Below, one piece after another: positions 14,805-26,331 of a stretch of 54,596 nt of DNA. A program made the position numbers and the translations under genes. The DNA comes from Scleroderma bovista. Lineage: Eukaryota; Basidiomycota; Agaricomycetes; Boletales; Sclerodermataceae. The stretch lies in the NCBI GenBank assembly GCA_037178675.1, contig JAYMGJ010000164.1:1-54596 (forward strand), written 5' to 3'. The first letter of the stretch is position 1. Each line of letters starts with the position of its first letter. The notes beneath the pieces were generated by a model, which saw only the letters and a program-made list of their open reading frames with translations, did not search any database and was not told the origin of the DNA.

Positions 14805-16935
14805 ATGTTTAAAGGAATTTTGCCCTCCAAGAGGATATCCTCGTCGGAATTTACCATGGTTACTAGCCTTGGAGACATCTCCAACGGCAAGGAGAACCTT
14901 CCCGCAGACTCTGCTAATACACCTCACGGGAACAAGCCGTTAAAAGTACCACAGACTAAGTCCAAACATGACAAGTCCAAGTCGGCCAGGGTGCCTGAAG
15001 GTGCAATTACTGAACCTCAGGGCATGAACCAAGCTTTCGACCGGATGTTGGTAAGTCATCGACCTCCTGTTTGCCACACTTGGACATTTCCAGATGAATG
15101 GTGTATAGGACGAACTGCAGATCCCTCCCACCCTGCGGCCCAAGCTTGTCAACATGGACGCATCCGTGAAGGCAGCTATGATCAAATCGTCCCGCGTATT
15201 GACGACCAAACCCCCCGCGAGCGCTGCACAGCCATCCACCCCTCGCACTATCCGAAAAGCTCGGAGCATTGAATCCATCCTCTCTCCTTCGTCTCATACG
15301 CCCATTTCAGATGGTCAACTACGACGTGGTGGATTATGGGGAAATCCTCTTGCTGGCAAGAGCACGGCCGACCTGCCCGCATCCGATTTCATAGACAAAA
15401 CACACGGGCGGGGAAAGTCGTTTGACACGTCCAGATCCCTTCCCCGCTCTCAAACACCTGCAGTCATACCGGGCGACCTGATGACGAACAAGTCGAAAGA
15501 CAAGGCATTCGGAAAAACGGTTACCCCAGTCAATCTCTGCAGCATCTTGTTTTCGTCTTCCAGCCTGACTCTTGACATTGAAGTGGTGAAGAAGCTGAGA
15601 CTTATGCTGCGCAACGAAGCTGCTGCGTGAGTGGTAATCTTCCGCAGTCCACAGAAGTGAACTTGAGCCTTTCTTCCAGCTGGACAGAGGATTTTCTCCG
15701 GTCGGGAGGCTATAGTGCTTTGTTAACAAGGCTTAATGAAATCTTGGAGGTGGAATGGCGGTTCGTATTTTCTTTGGTGCGGACCGTTCTCGCATGCTAA
15801 GATAGTCACCGAAAGTGAGGAGCAACATGATGATCAAATGCTGCACGAACTCTTGCGCTGTTTCAAAGCCTTGTCAACATCATCCATAGGATGTTTCGCG
15901 CTTCGGAGTTCGTGCCCAACCCCATATGCTCAACTAGTATCCTTGTTATATTCCGACAAGAAGCCCGGTGATGTCGCCACTCGGCTACTGATTGTGGAAC
16001 TGCTGTTGATCTTGTTTGATATCTACCCGTCGTCCTCGCTTCCATCATCGGGGGGCCGCCTTCGCCGGGAAGCATGGGAATCTAACTCACTCACCAATGT
16101 CATCACTCTTCCCGCTCCTCACAAGAACCTGTTTTCACTTATCCGCGCGTTATTGTTAACCCCAGCTCCTCCTCCGGCTGAGTCGCCCGCTGTCGCTGTC
16201 ACGCCCCATGTCTTCATCGAGTCTTTGCATCGTCCACGGATTTACAAGCCGTACTTGCAAGAGTTTTCTGATGTGTGTAGAGATTATTTCTGGGTCTTTT
16301 GCCACCCGAACAACACGGTCTGGAACTTGGGTGATGTGGATGAAGGTAAGGTCGAAAAGCCTAAGGCTCCAGGAGGCATGACCGGAGGCGTGGAATTCGA
16401 GGCCATGGGTTACTTGGTAAGTCTAGAAATTCAATGTTTCAGACAAGTTGACTGGAAACGTTTCACAGACCACACACTTCAGATTCCTCAATTCCATCGC
16501 CAAGCTTGTGCATGAGCTGGGCATGGACAAGGACCACGAGATGTCTGCCCATCGGTTCCACGCAGATCTCTTTGCGTCTGGTTTGGAACGGATGATTTTG
16601 GTATGTCACTTCGTAATAATGATGGGTCGGTTGTTGGACAACATCCCCAGATATCGCGCAAGGCATCGACGACGTATTACCCTACTCTACATCTCGAGCT
16701 CGCGCGGTATATTCAGTGGGCTGGTCTAGCAAGATATGAGCTTCCCTGGACGATCTCGAGACTCATCGGACCTCCCCCATCGATGCTATGCAAAATTAAT
16801 GCTAGAACGCCGAAGTCAAATAGAGATGGGCAGAGCCCACGCAGCTCACCCACCAAACGCGGTACAGCAGCTCAGATTCCTGGTTTCGTTGGACTGCCTT
16901 GCCCAAAGAAGGTGGAGCCAATCAAGTTTGACTGA
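14805..16935 (+). CDS. GBD/FH3 domain protein (formin N-terminal type, no FH2)
   Basis: The protein resembles the regulatory N-terminus of diaphanous-type formins: a Rho-GTPase-binding domain plus an armadillo-like FH3 region. It is likely a cytoskeletal or polarity adaptor. Six exons (14805-15050, 15109-15626, 15680-15760, 15816-16416, 16469-16600, 16651-16935) give 620 residues in frame. The N-terminal 200 residues are Ser/Lys-rich and disordered. The family hallmarks are WTEDFLRSGGYSALLTRLNE and then HELLRCFKALSTSSIGCFAL, which match the helical pattern of formin GBD/FH3 domains around their conserved Gly. The C-terminus is basic and Pro-rich (SPRSSPTKRG) and ends at 16935. No proline-rich FH1 or actin-nucleating FH2 follows, and the next gene is on the opposite strand, so the protein cannot nucleate actin itself. 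Confidence 0.83.
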
Positions 16936-17182
16936 TAAGGAATTTGTCGTAGGGCAGTGCCCTATTCTTTTCGAATGTATCATTGATCGTGATCGCAGTC
17001 AGTCCTTTGAGCGAGCTTGTAGACTAAGAAATGCATTCCTTGTTGTACATAAGTGCTTGAACAAAGCCTCGAAAGAGATTAATTAGCATATTACGGTATG
17101 TACAGACAAAGCAGTCAACGAAACGAGTCGAGTCAGGACGATGCATGGCTCATTCAAAAGGTTCGGCACCGCTGCAGCGTGC

Positions 17183-18292
17183 CTAGTGTGGGTGTCCACC
17201 TAACAGGTGCGTGGTCTCAGGGCCAAAGCCGAATATGTTGCGCCTACCCCTGTACTTCAGCTCCAATCCAACGAGGCACCTCATGACCCAACAAAGCGAG
17301 AAAATGGCAGAGCCAAGCGCACTGTAGTGGACGAAGCCAGCACGCTCTGGTGCCTGTTGGACAACGAGGGCGAACATGTACCAGGTAATAGCAAGGCAAG
17401 CGGGGAGGTCACCCTCGATGGCCGAGTAGGAGTGTATGCAGGACACAACCTGAAGCACGACGCTGGATAAGATTCACGTTAGAACAAAATCCACCACTGG
17501 GAAGGGGGACTCACAGAGAGAGGAAGACACCGGTCTTTGTCCAAGGGTCAGCGGACTCGGTGACAGCATTCACCCCGAAAGCTTCGAATGCAGATAGGAA
17601 TACCAGGCAAATAGTCCACCCATGGTAAAGGGAGAAGGGGAGGTGCAAGAAGACCTCATCACAGAAGTTTCGCAGCTGTGCGTCCTTGACGTCGTTGTAT
17701 ATTTGCTATTTGATTCGTTTATATTGGTGACGATCAGAAGTAAAGAGGAGTAACTAACCGCAACAACCGACACCGCGAAGATGATGAAAACAAGACCTAT
17801 GGACTAGATCAAGGACCCGAATCGAGCAATTGGTCTTGGCACGCACCGTATCTATATTCCTGGATGGTCCAGGAGTAGATATACATTGCGTTGAGAAAGT
17901 CGAGGAGCGGGAGCTTCCAGCCAATACGCTCGATGATGACTTCTTTCCCTCTTCCAGAAAACTGGTATATACAGGTGCCAATGATGAGCATATGAATGAG
18001 TGGCCTATGAAGGGGGGATAATAAACTCCATCCTTGTCACTATGTCACTTTGGAGACATACCACACAAAGAAGGACCATGGGGCAGGAGTGAAATACGTC
18101 TCCTTTCCAGAGTAATAGACGTCCCAAGGAGAAATGACGGTATACACATTGCCACCCATCACGAAAATAGCGCCAATGATATTGGCAAGCTGAGGAGGCG
18201 TCAGCCTATTTCATGTTTCCGAATGTGAGAAATGTACATACCTTAAGAAGTAAATGGTTCGACCATGAATTGCTTCTACCGAACAGAGGCAT
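17183..18292 (-). CDS. multi-pass membrane protein, TspO/MBR-superfamily-like
   Basis: Integral membrane protein of about 280 residues from six exons, start ATG at 18292, stop TAG at 17183-17185. I count about six to seven hydrophobic segments: [88 protein letters not shown] and [17 protein letters not shown]. The N-terminal arrangement (a segment, then [14 protein letters not shown]) is reminiscent of the long tryptophan-rich sensory-like proteins of the TspO/MBR superfamily. That is pattern-level inference, not an alignment. Fungal proteins of this kind are generally uncharacterised. It is convergent with the GBD/FH3 gene, 247 bp away. No substrate or partner can be proposed. Confidence 0.7.
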
Positions 18293-19045
18293 GATGCAGA
18301 ATCAAAACTTTCGTTGTTGCAGGGAGAGGTCTTGAGTCAGAGGAGGGTTCAATAGGACGCCTCTTTATGTACTTCCTCGCAAGGCGATGGTGGTATGCGC
18401 GTGTCTATCGCGTTTCAAGCGCGTGGATCGATGTTCACGTGAGTGAACCAACGGACTAGTGAGAATGTGCGTCTAGCCACGTACAGGCAAGGCATGATTT
18501 CTTTCATATTACCCTTAGGCTCCAACGTTTTGGGACCATAGCCAATATGGCATCATCGAGGCATTGAACTCTCCGAATGCTGGAGATCGAAGTCGATGTG
18601 ATAATTATCAAAACAAGTCACCAGCCATGAGGAATGTGGGGCCCACCTTAGAACGAAGACGGTGACCTGTGGAGTAGCGATGCCTCAGCCCCATGGCAGA
18701 TGAAGGTAAGACCAGATGTGACTCGGATTACTTCCAGGAAGTGACACGAAAGCGCCCATGGGCACGGTGCATCCTCGTGGCCAAGGAATGAGGTTCTGAC
18801 CTTGCACATACTAAGTATTAGTTGTTGGGAGGACTGACTCATGACTTGCGCATATCTTCTTTTTCAGAAAGGGAACTCCCTTGTTTCCAAGAAAACGTGA
18901 ATTTGAATAGTATACAGTGCAAACTGGACATAAAGGAATGTGAGCGTAGACGTCAACTTAACCTACAATCACTGCCATTTGACCCATATATATCCCGCGA
19001 AAAAAATGTCCGCCATGGAGTCCCAGCATTCAGAACGTAGACGTA
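18293..19045. other. intergenic, promoter side of the membrane-protein gene
   Basis: This 753-bp region separates the start of the membrane-protein gene and the 3' end of the first DnaJ gene, both on the minus strand. Only short frames without domain features are present. It should contain the promoter of the membrane-protein gene; I see no further structure. Confidence 0.45.
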
Positions 19046-20743
19046 TCAGGCTTTCATATGAAAGGTCTTTTTGAACGTCTGCCACTTAGATGGCATAGAG
19101 AATACAACCTGCCACCTGATGGATATCAGTAGACACATCGAAACGCGGGCTGTGATTCAAACCTGATAATCATATCACCACGACCCATTGTTTTATGACC
19201 ACGGCGTATTGGCATGCCTGCTCCTCTGACGAAGACCTGGCCGTTGGTAGCATGATCATACATTGGATAAGGAAGGACGAAGGTAATCTCCTCGCCATCA
19301 ACACCCTCTATGCAGATTTCGCCCCCTCCATCCGCGAGAGAATCCTCCCAGGGTACACAAATATCCAAATGCAAGTCATCCTTCACCCGAGAGAACCGTT
19401 GGTTAGGCTCATCCTCAACCAGGAAAACCACGTCATGGAATGTTCCATCTTTCCGTTGATGGCCTGCACGTGGACACACGATTCTTGTACCGGTTCGCGT
19501 CCCAGGAGGTACATGCACGTGGATTTCTACTTCCTCAATTCTGCGCGAAAGTAGCTCCCTCTTCACTAGAAATCGATGGTGTGATCCACCAAAGATTTCT
19601 TCAAGAGACAGTGGGAGTGGAAAAAGCCATTCTTTTGAAGCATCTCGGGGAGATCTCATTGCACGGAGTGGCGAGCCGAATAAGGGAATGTCATCAGAAT
19701 GAGGTTTATATTCTTGACGATCCTTCTTGCCCATTGATCCCTTGGAAAGCTTTTGAATGAAACCACTAGTTACCACCTGTAAGGAATGTGGCTAAATTCA
19801 CGGTTAAATGCGTACTTACTCAGCAAGCGCTAACTTGGATGCCTTATTTAAACGGCCCGAGGATGGGGGTATAACTGGCTTATTGATTCGTGAAATACCT
19901 GGATGAGCATAGGAACCCTCGTTATGCCGACGGTTGGCACGAGGATCCTGTTTGGACGACTTGGTCCGGCCAGAATCATCGGAACGGTTCGTGCGTGCTG
20001 CGAATGTGAAAGCAGAAGAGGAAGGGCTCTTCCTGCCACTAGACGCGAGAGGTTCTCGGAGGTGATCATGTGACTTGGAGGCGTTCCGGCGTTGTTTGCG
20101 ATCGGAGGTATCACGTTTTTCTTCTCCTTTATTCTCATCTGAGTGCGCATGCGCATCATTGAGGCCACCAGAAGGCTTCGGAGATGAAGGGGCTTTCGAG
20201 CCTGAGTCGGACTTCGCAGTGCCAGGTCCTTCGCTTTCTGTAGGCGTGGAAGAAGGTGGTTTCTGTGGTGGGCTTGTACGCTTGGTAGTCTTCGAACCTG
20301 ACGAGGATGGACGACTCGAGGGCCCCGAAGCGCCTCCAGAGCCTGACTTCGTTGTACTCGCGTTGGCTGTGTTCGATTTGCCAGTTGGAGCGTTAGCAGG
20401 AGATGAACTCTCAGCAGAGGCGGAGAGTGTGCTTTCTTTGCCATCCATCAACGCATGGTACGCTGTGTTCACCTACAGAGCGAGGACATCAAAGATCGAC
20501 CATGGTGCTAGATGCAAGATTTTCTGACTTTGATGAACTCCTGCGCCGCGTGCTCCTTCCCTGATAAATGACGATCGGGGTGCCACTGCAAAGCCTTGAG
20601 TAGGAACCCGTCAGATATGAACGGATAGAGTGGAGAATGTTGACAGGACGTACTAGCTTCTTGTACGCAGCTCTGATCTCGCCATCGCTGGCGTTACCGG
20701 CGATGCCTAGGATAGCGTAGTAGTCTGGCTTTTTAGTAGGCAT
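19046..20743 (-). CDS. type-II DnaJ protein with long low-complexity linker
   Basis: Hsp40 co-chaperone for Hsp70. Five exons (20654-20743, 20529-20594, 19820-20472, 19163-19765, 19046-19115) give 493 residues with consistent phases. The J domain is at the N-terminus (KKPDYYAILGIAGNASDGEI, AAYKKL, ALQWHPDRH) with the Hsp70-activating HPD intact. In place of a Gly/Phe region there are about 190 residues rich in Ser, Thr, Pro, Lys and Arg. The C-terminal substrate-binding domains are type II without a zinc finger: PLSLEEIFGGSHHRF, VPPGTRTGTRIVCPRAG, and GRGDMIIRWQVVFSMP at the end. The last intron must be spliced to recover WQVVF. The stop is TGA at 19046-19048. It is adjacent and co-oriented with the SIS1-type gene, so it is probably a diverged tandem duplicate. 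Confidence 0.87.
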
Positions 20744-21676
20744 TGGGATGTGGAAAGGAGGGTGTTTTCTGCGTGAGTCGCGTCGAGCGTGGTTAGGGCT
20801 ATAGTTGAGCCAGTGAGTGGGGAAACAGACCAGGTATTTTCCGCACCTCTCGTAGATATATGTAAACAGTGACCCCAGGACCATTGATCCCTCATCCACC
20901 TTGTTGCCCTCGTGGTCTGCACGTTGCGCCAGCCGACGGTACCACCTTAACCGAAAACGGTGATTGTCTGTTGGAAGTGCAGGCAGACAACGACCGTCTT
21001 GTTCACCATTGGTCCAAGAGTGCGACTACTGCATCACAGTGGTAGGAAAGGATAATACCGCCCCTTATCTTCTAATGGACATGCCCCGTGGACACAGATT
21101 GGCCTTTGAATTTGTGGGATGGACGACACGGTGAGTCTTGTTACAGCTGCGCGTTTTTGATTATGTACTAGTATGTACTGCGTGCCACTAGTATTAGTTT
21201 AGTCAAGCCTGTAATTCGAAGATAATAGTTATTCCTTCAAGTCTACACAAGCAACGATGGCTGTTTGACACGCTCTTGTACTTGATGGAGCCCGAGCGTC
21301 TAAGCGGGTGTCTTAGTACAGCATGTCCTTTCAAACGGAGAGTGCAATTTTCTGCTCACGGAGTTGGGCTATAGTACTGCAGGCTTCAAAGCTTCATTAT
21401 GACTAAATTGCATTGCAGCGAAGTTGGTAGTAGTAGCGACGGGATGACTCTTACCTCCTTTCCTTGAACGCTTGTCGTAGGTACAGCCCGAATCGTAATA
21501 GACGCTGCAGGTCATCTCATCTAGTGAGCGTCTTAAGCCTGTATAAACCAACCCGTGTGGTCCGAAGGAAGATGTTCCTGTTACAATGTGGTGCAAGGAT
21601 GATGGAGATGCGTTACATGTGTAATAAATAAAAGTACACTAAACCAATCTAACACAGGGAAAGTCCTCGATCATAA
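20744..21676. other. intergenic between tandem DnaJ genes
   Basis: This 933-bp region lies between the start of the divergent DnaJ gene and the 3' end of the SIS1-type gene. Open frames (for example 20489-20899, minus) are read-throughs of the first DnaJ exon and its intron. I see no other gene. The promoter of the first DnaJ gene should lie near 20750-21100. Confidence 0.45.
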
Positions 21677-22944
21677 TCACGTTGGTGGCGGCCCCAGAAT
21701 CTTTCGTATCCCTTCCTTCTGCTGTGGTGTTAACTTCTCAGGGAATACAACGTCCCATCGCACTATCAAATCTCCCTTTCTCTTCATACTGCCTTGCCTG
21801 CGGATGGGCATCCCTTCGTTAGACACTGTTGTTTCTCTGCCTGGTTTCAGGACACCAGGTGGTGCGGTGATCTGGAGTTTGCGCCCATCCAGGTACTCCA
21901 CTGTTCGTTTGATGAGGTCGGCCGTGAGTGCCTCGACTAAGGGTATCTTGATGGTGCATCTGAGGTCGTCCCCATCTCGTGTGAAGACGGGATGTGGTTT
22001 TTCCTCTACAACAAATACGAGGTCTTGGCCTTCACCACTGAGTTGCTCGTTTCCGGCGCGCGGGAACCGAACCCTGGTGCCGCTTTTCCATCCAGGAACG
22101 ACATGGATCTCGAGCACTTTGTCCTCCGTCGTTCCATTGAGCAACTTGCGCCCAATTTTGAGGTGTTTAGTAGCACCGTTATAGAGTTCTTCGAGGGAGA
22201 CTTTGAGTGGTCGAGTTATTTCGGATGGTTGTTGGAACGCTGGTGTAGAGGTTGTGCGTTGGGACGAGCGACGAGGCATACCGCCAGACATGCCAGAGAA
22301 GAATTGGGCACCGCCCATATCATCATCTTCATCAAACATTGATCTCATGCCCCCCATACCACCTGTGCCGCCCATGCCGCCCATACCCCCGAAACCCGGG
22401 AACACCCCAGAGAACATTTGTCTACATGTAAACGTTGAGTTACATGGCCTACTACCTTGGCACACATAGCACTTACTCGAATATTCGTTGAGGGTCGCTA
22501 GGGGAAAACCCACCCGCGTCACCACCTGGACTCATGTTGAAAGTAAAGGTAGTCCCTCCTGGGAAGCCCGAAAACCCAGAGAAGCCAGCTCCAGGTGGTG
22601 GCGCTGCACCGCCCTTGAGACCTTCTTCCCCCACCTGGTCATATACAGCGCGCTTGTTCTTGTCGCTGAGGACCTCGAATGCTTCAGAGATCTTAGTGAG
22701 GTGTGTTGAGGCGGTAGAACACAGAGAGTGTTAACTTCAACATACCTCTTTGAACTTCTGTGAAGCTTCTTCTGACCCTTTGTTACGATCAGGGTGCCAT
22801 TTCAATGCCTAGCAGAGAGAATGATAAGTGGCGACGTTGGTTATGAGATGGAGAGGAATGTACCATTTTCTTGTAGGCCTTCTTGACGTCATCTTCTGTA
22901 GCGCTGCGAGGAATGCCCAATGTCTTGTAGTAGTCTGCACCCAT
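21677..22944 (-). CDS. SIS1: SIS1/DNAJB-type Hsp40 co-chaperone
   Basis: Canonical type-II J protein that activates cytosolic Hsp70. Four exons encode about 366 residues. The start is ATG at 22944 ([20 protein letters not shown]). HPD is in [11 protein letters not shown], and the J domain closes with [20 protein letters not shown] Gly/Phe region ([13 protein letters not shown]) and a Gly/Met stretch ([16 protein letters not shown]) follow. The two beta-barrel C-terminal domains read [20 protein letters not shown], then [19 protein letters not shown]. The dimerisation end is [20 protein letters not shown], and the stop is TGA at 21677-21679. Length and architecture match yeast Sis1 and human DNAJB1. 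It diverges from the VTC1-like gene through a 192-bp promoter. Confidence 0.95.
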
Positions 22945-23136
22945 GCTGAAGCAGAAGACTGGCGACCTGCAGGACGTGCAGATATAAGGGTGTTGTTCAT
23001 TTAGTTTTCACGACTTCCCCAGAACATCCCAGAACCAACTCGATTGACGTCACGCAAAGACAGATGAGAACTGCCTTCCATATATGGATCGGTCGCTCTC
23101 CCCGACAATCCGCTGCTTGCACCAGTTCAAGTTGAT
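22945..23136. promoter_or_regulatory. divergent promoter, SIS1 / VTC1-like
   Basis: The 192-bp region between two start codons must serve both genes. It contains a perfect TGACGTCA palindrome at 23045-23052. On the SIS1 coding strand it also has two TTC triplets spaced ten bases apart (GTTCT, five bases, GTTCT) near 23015-23030, resembling a partial step-type heat-shock element. A heat-shock element would fit a chaperone promoter but remains inference. Confidence 0.6.
23045..23052. promoter_or_regulatory. CRE/ATF-type palindrome TGACGTCA
   Basis: Exact eight-base CRE consensus, the binding site of ATF/CREB-class bZIP factors. It sits 101 bp from the SIS1 start and 85 bp from the VTC1 start, a position suited to controlling both. 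Confidence 0.55.
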
Positions 23137-23924
23137 ATGGCAGACACCTCTGAAAGCCACGATGGGACTGCACGCTCAACGCCTTCTTGGGCGACATTCT
23201 TCCCATTCACATCATCTGCCCTAGCTTCTTTACCAAGCGCTCAACGCCCAGTTCGCTATACAAGACAGGATGATATCCCTGAGACGGACCAGGACCTCGA
23301 TGGCGAAAGGCCAACTGTTCGTGATTATCATGCCATCAACTCCGTGCCTCCTCAGATACGCATCCCCAAAAAACTCGCAACATCGCTCAAGGTAGAAGGC
23401 AAGGTCTGGTTTGCCAACGAGCGCAGTGAGCATGGTCTATTTGTCTTTTCTTACCCTCCGATCGACTCCCCGTGTAGCTTGGATATCTTGGCTTACCGTT
23501 GCTATCCTCCTCGGCACATTGTCTCTTGCTTTATTTAACGCCTCGAAGGAACCCATCGCGCGCAACTTTGCCTATGCTTACGCTGCTATCAGCATCGGCG
23601 TTGTGGTAATTCGTCATCTCACTGCCTTAGAACTTCTCGCTCCATGATCTTTGTAGATATATGGTTTCACACTCTACCAATCTCGTATTTCAATGATTCG
23701 CAAGCGTGATCCTGGACATTATGGTGCGTCGGGGGTTCCTGAAACCTGTTCTGTTTCTCATGGCCACAGACGATATCATTGGCCCTGTCGTCGTCAGTGC
23801 ACTCCTCTTCTTTGCAGTTTTGGCAAACTTCGTTATTCGTGGTGCGTGTCATTATATATTGAATCCGGTAATATAGTGACGTTTAGATATGCCTACCAGT
23901 TCGGGACCTGTACGTTCAATTTAG
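23137..23924 (+). CDS. VTC1: VTC1-like DUF202 membrane protein, vacuolar transporter chaperone
   Basis: Small three-TM subunit of the type that anchors the vacuolar polyphosphate polymerase complex. Five exons (23137-23425, 23478-23605, 23657-23723, 23770-23841, 23887-23924) give 197 residues in frame. The DUF202 hallmark KVWFANERTWISWL is completed only after splicing the first intron. Three hydrophobic segments follow: VAILLGTLSLALF, YAAISIGVVIYGFTLY and VVVSALLFFAVLANFVI. Between the last two is the conserved basic loop IRKRDPGHYDD. The 90-residue N-terminal extension is Ser/Pro-rich and hydrophilic; yeast Vtc1 is much shorter (about 129 residues). The final 12 residues come from a short last exon, so the exact C-terminus is less certain. 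Confidence 0.85.
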
Positions 23925-24443
23925 ACTGTTATACCGCTGTTATTGATCCTTCCACAGACGCCAACAGAAGGTACCAATACCGGGCATGGATTTTTTATAC
24001 CCTAGCACTCCATCTGCAATTCTCACATAAAAATGAATTGCCTACTGTTTTGACATTGGCAGGTACTCATGGCAGCGCTTCGTTGGTTTACAGAGCAACA
24101 CAAGAGGGAATGTCTGCATACTACTACATACTAGCTTCCTCGGTTAGTATGTAATTGGATGCGCCATTCTAACGTACCACAGGAATACCACGAGTGTTTG
24201 GAACGCTTCGTAGCATTCCATCCTTGCGCTGAACGTTTCCGAACAACGACCAAGCAATGTATGGTGAAATTCAATAGCCCCTCAGAATCAATGAGTGGTA
24301 TGTCAACCTGTAGTCCAGAATTAAGTGCCAGGAAGCCTTCCAACGGCCAGACGGCTAGATAAGTGCAGAGTTGAAATCCGTTAACTACGTGTCAGAAATG
24401 GTCGCCCTCCTACCCCCCGTACCGGGTTGCAGGGGTCGATATC
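23925..24443. other. intergenic between convergent VTC1 and DBP5
   Basis: This 519-bp region lies between two 3' ends. Several small open frames are present, and an acceptor-like CCACAG near 23960 could belong to an alternative VTC1 3' exon. Nothing else is supported. Confidence 0.4.
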
Positions 24444-26331
24444 TTATTTCAGCGCCTTCTTCATTTTCTACGGAAGGAAATGGTCAAAGTCAACGTAAAG
24501 GATGGAAGAGGGGGAACGTACCTCCTCCATCTCGTCCAAATCGTTCGTCTCTATGCGAATGATCTTCTTTCCAAGTACTTCCTCTATCTCTTCCATCTGT
24601 TGCCATGTTCTTCGGTCGTGAACGAAGTTGATTGAAATACCCTTACGCCCAAAGCGACCAGTACGACCTTAATACACCAACGTCAGTATAATCCAGACCC
24701 ATGTAACCATTGTTATCGCGGTAAGACGCACCGATACGGTGAATGTACGTCTCGACATCGGGCCGAGTATCATTCGATTTATGATTTCCGCGTTCGTTCA
24801 TCAGTGGGAGGTCGTAGTTGACGACCATGTTCACTTGCAAGATGTCGATCCCGCGGGCGATGACGTTGGTCGTGATAAGAACCTTTTCGCGACCTTCGCG
24901 GAAGCTGTCGATGATAGCATCACGTTCAGCAGCATCCTTTGCACCGTGTAGTGAGGCTACTTTGTGACCCTCCGTAGTCATTCGTTGTGCGATTCTATCT
25001 GCAGTATGCCGATGCTAGGTGGCTGTCAGCAGTCGACCTGGGAAGTAGCCAACCACGCAAACCTCGCAGAAGATAATACTCTGGCCGATTGTCAGAAGCT
25101 GATAAAGGGAAACTAGAATATCATATTTGTGTTCCTCATTTCGGCAGTCCATGTAGAACTGCCGGATACCCTCAACGGATAACTCTTCTTTTTGAAGCTC
25201 AATCTTGTTCGCATTTGGAGCAAACTTGTTAGCAAAGGTGCGAACGTGATCGGGGAACGTGGCAGAGAAAAGGATGGTCTGGGGCGGTGGATTGCGAGGC
25301 AGCATGCTAAGGACAGTAAGGATGAGCGAGAAGCGCAGTCGTTCAAGATACCACTCACTTCTTCACTCGCAACGTTTGTTCACCCAGTCCACCCTGATCA
25401 AGCATGTTATCGGCTTCATCCAACACGAAGACCTTTATTTCCGAAGACTCTATGACCTTTCTCCGCAAGAGATCAGTCATAGTGCCCGGGGTGCCGACTA
25501 CAATATGCGCCGTTATCCGTGTGACGCCCTTTGGGAGATTGTCTTTGATAGCATATTCTGTTTGTATGGGAGTGAACTTTCCCATCGCCACCACGACTGA
25601 CATTATTTGTCGGGCAAGTTCTCGCGAGGGCGCGAGACAGATAGCCTGAGGGATATAAATGGAGGCTCAACGGGTTCCAATACCACGACATACTTGAGTC
25701 TTGTTTTTTGAAAAGTCGACCCTACTTAGCATGGTAAGAACGAAGGCAGCAGTCTTCCCCGTACCAGACTGTGACTGTCCGATCATGTTCTGAGGTCTAG
25801 GCATAGCAGTGAGTGACACTGACACTGAGCGACATAGTGTGATGTCTCACGGATTGGCGAGTAGTAGTGGTAAAGCACGTTCTTGGATCTTGGAGGGCTT
25901 GGAAAAACCAAGAGCGTAGATGCCTTTCAGTAAATCGGGGTTCCTGTGTGGCAAATCATTAATGGAGTGCGTGGCACAAGGTATAACAAGATGACTTACA
26001 AGCCTAGTTCCTCAAAGGACTTTGCACTATAGAGGGGGGAGTTTGGGTCGGCTTGTTGATCGGCAAGCGTAACCTGATCTAAGCGTAAGACAAATGGACC
26101 CAAATGCTTGGACAGATCAGCATACCGTGACTTCGAAAGTTGAGGGAAGGAGATCGGTGCTGGCTGTGCATATCTTAAGCACAGTGGAAAGTACAAGGTA
26201 GACAGGGAACTCTGCGTACCAGATTCTGATGTGGGCACTGTGGGTTTCGCCTCTTCCTTTACCTCCTCTGTCGCGGCGGGGCGCGTATCATCAGCTTTAG
26301 GGGTGTAAAAGCCATCTGCATCTTTTTCCAT
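24444..26331 (-). CDS. DBP5: DEAD-box RNA helicase DBP5 (mRNA export)
   Basis: ATP-dependent helicase that remodels mRNPs at the cytoplasmic face of the nuclear pore. Start is ATG at 26331 ([12 protein letters not shown]), stop TAA at 24444-24446, about 470 residues over many short exons. The DBP5-specific N-terminal block reads [20 protein letters not shown], then KSFEELGL. The motifs appear in order: Q motif [22 protein letters not shown], Ia PSRELARQ, Ib [43 protein letters not shown], and [15 protein letters not shown] after splicing. The C-terminus [15 protein letters not shown] is typical. The first coding intron must be removed to obtain FEVTV, and the unspliced frame reading [10 protein letters not shown] is intronic. 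It diverges from the POF1-type gene. Confidence 0.94.

Noticed and set aside
22884..22891. A second TGACGTCA near the SIS1 promoter
   Set aside because: It lies in the SIS1 coding exon (Asp-Val codons of the J domain), so coincidence is the simpler explanation.
26041..26170. Unspliced DBP5 frame reading [10 protein letters not shown] as coding
   Set aside because: Removing a GTATGC...CAG intron restores the family block [15 protein letters not shown], so this segment is intronic.
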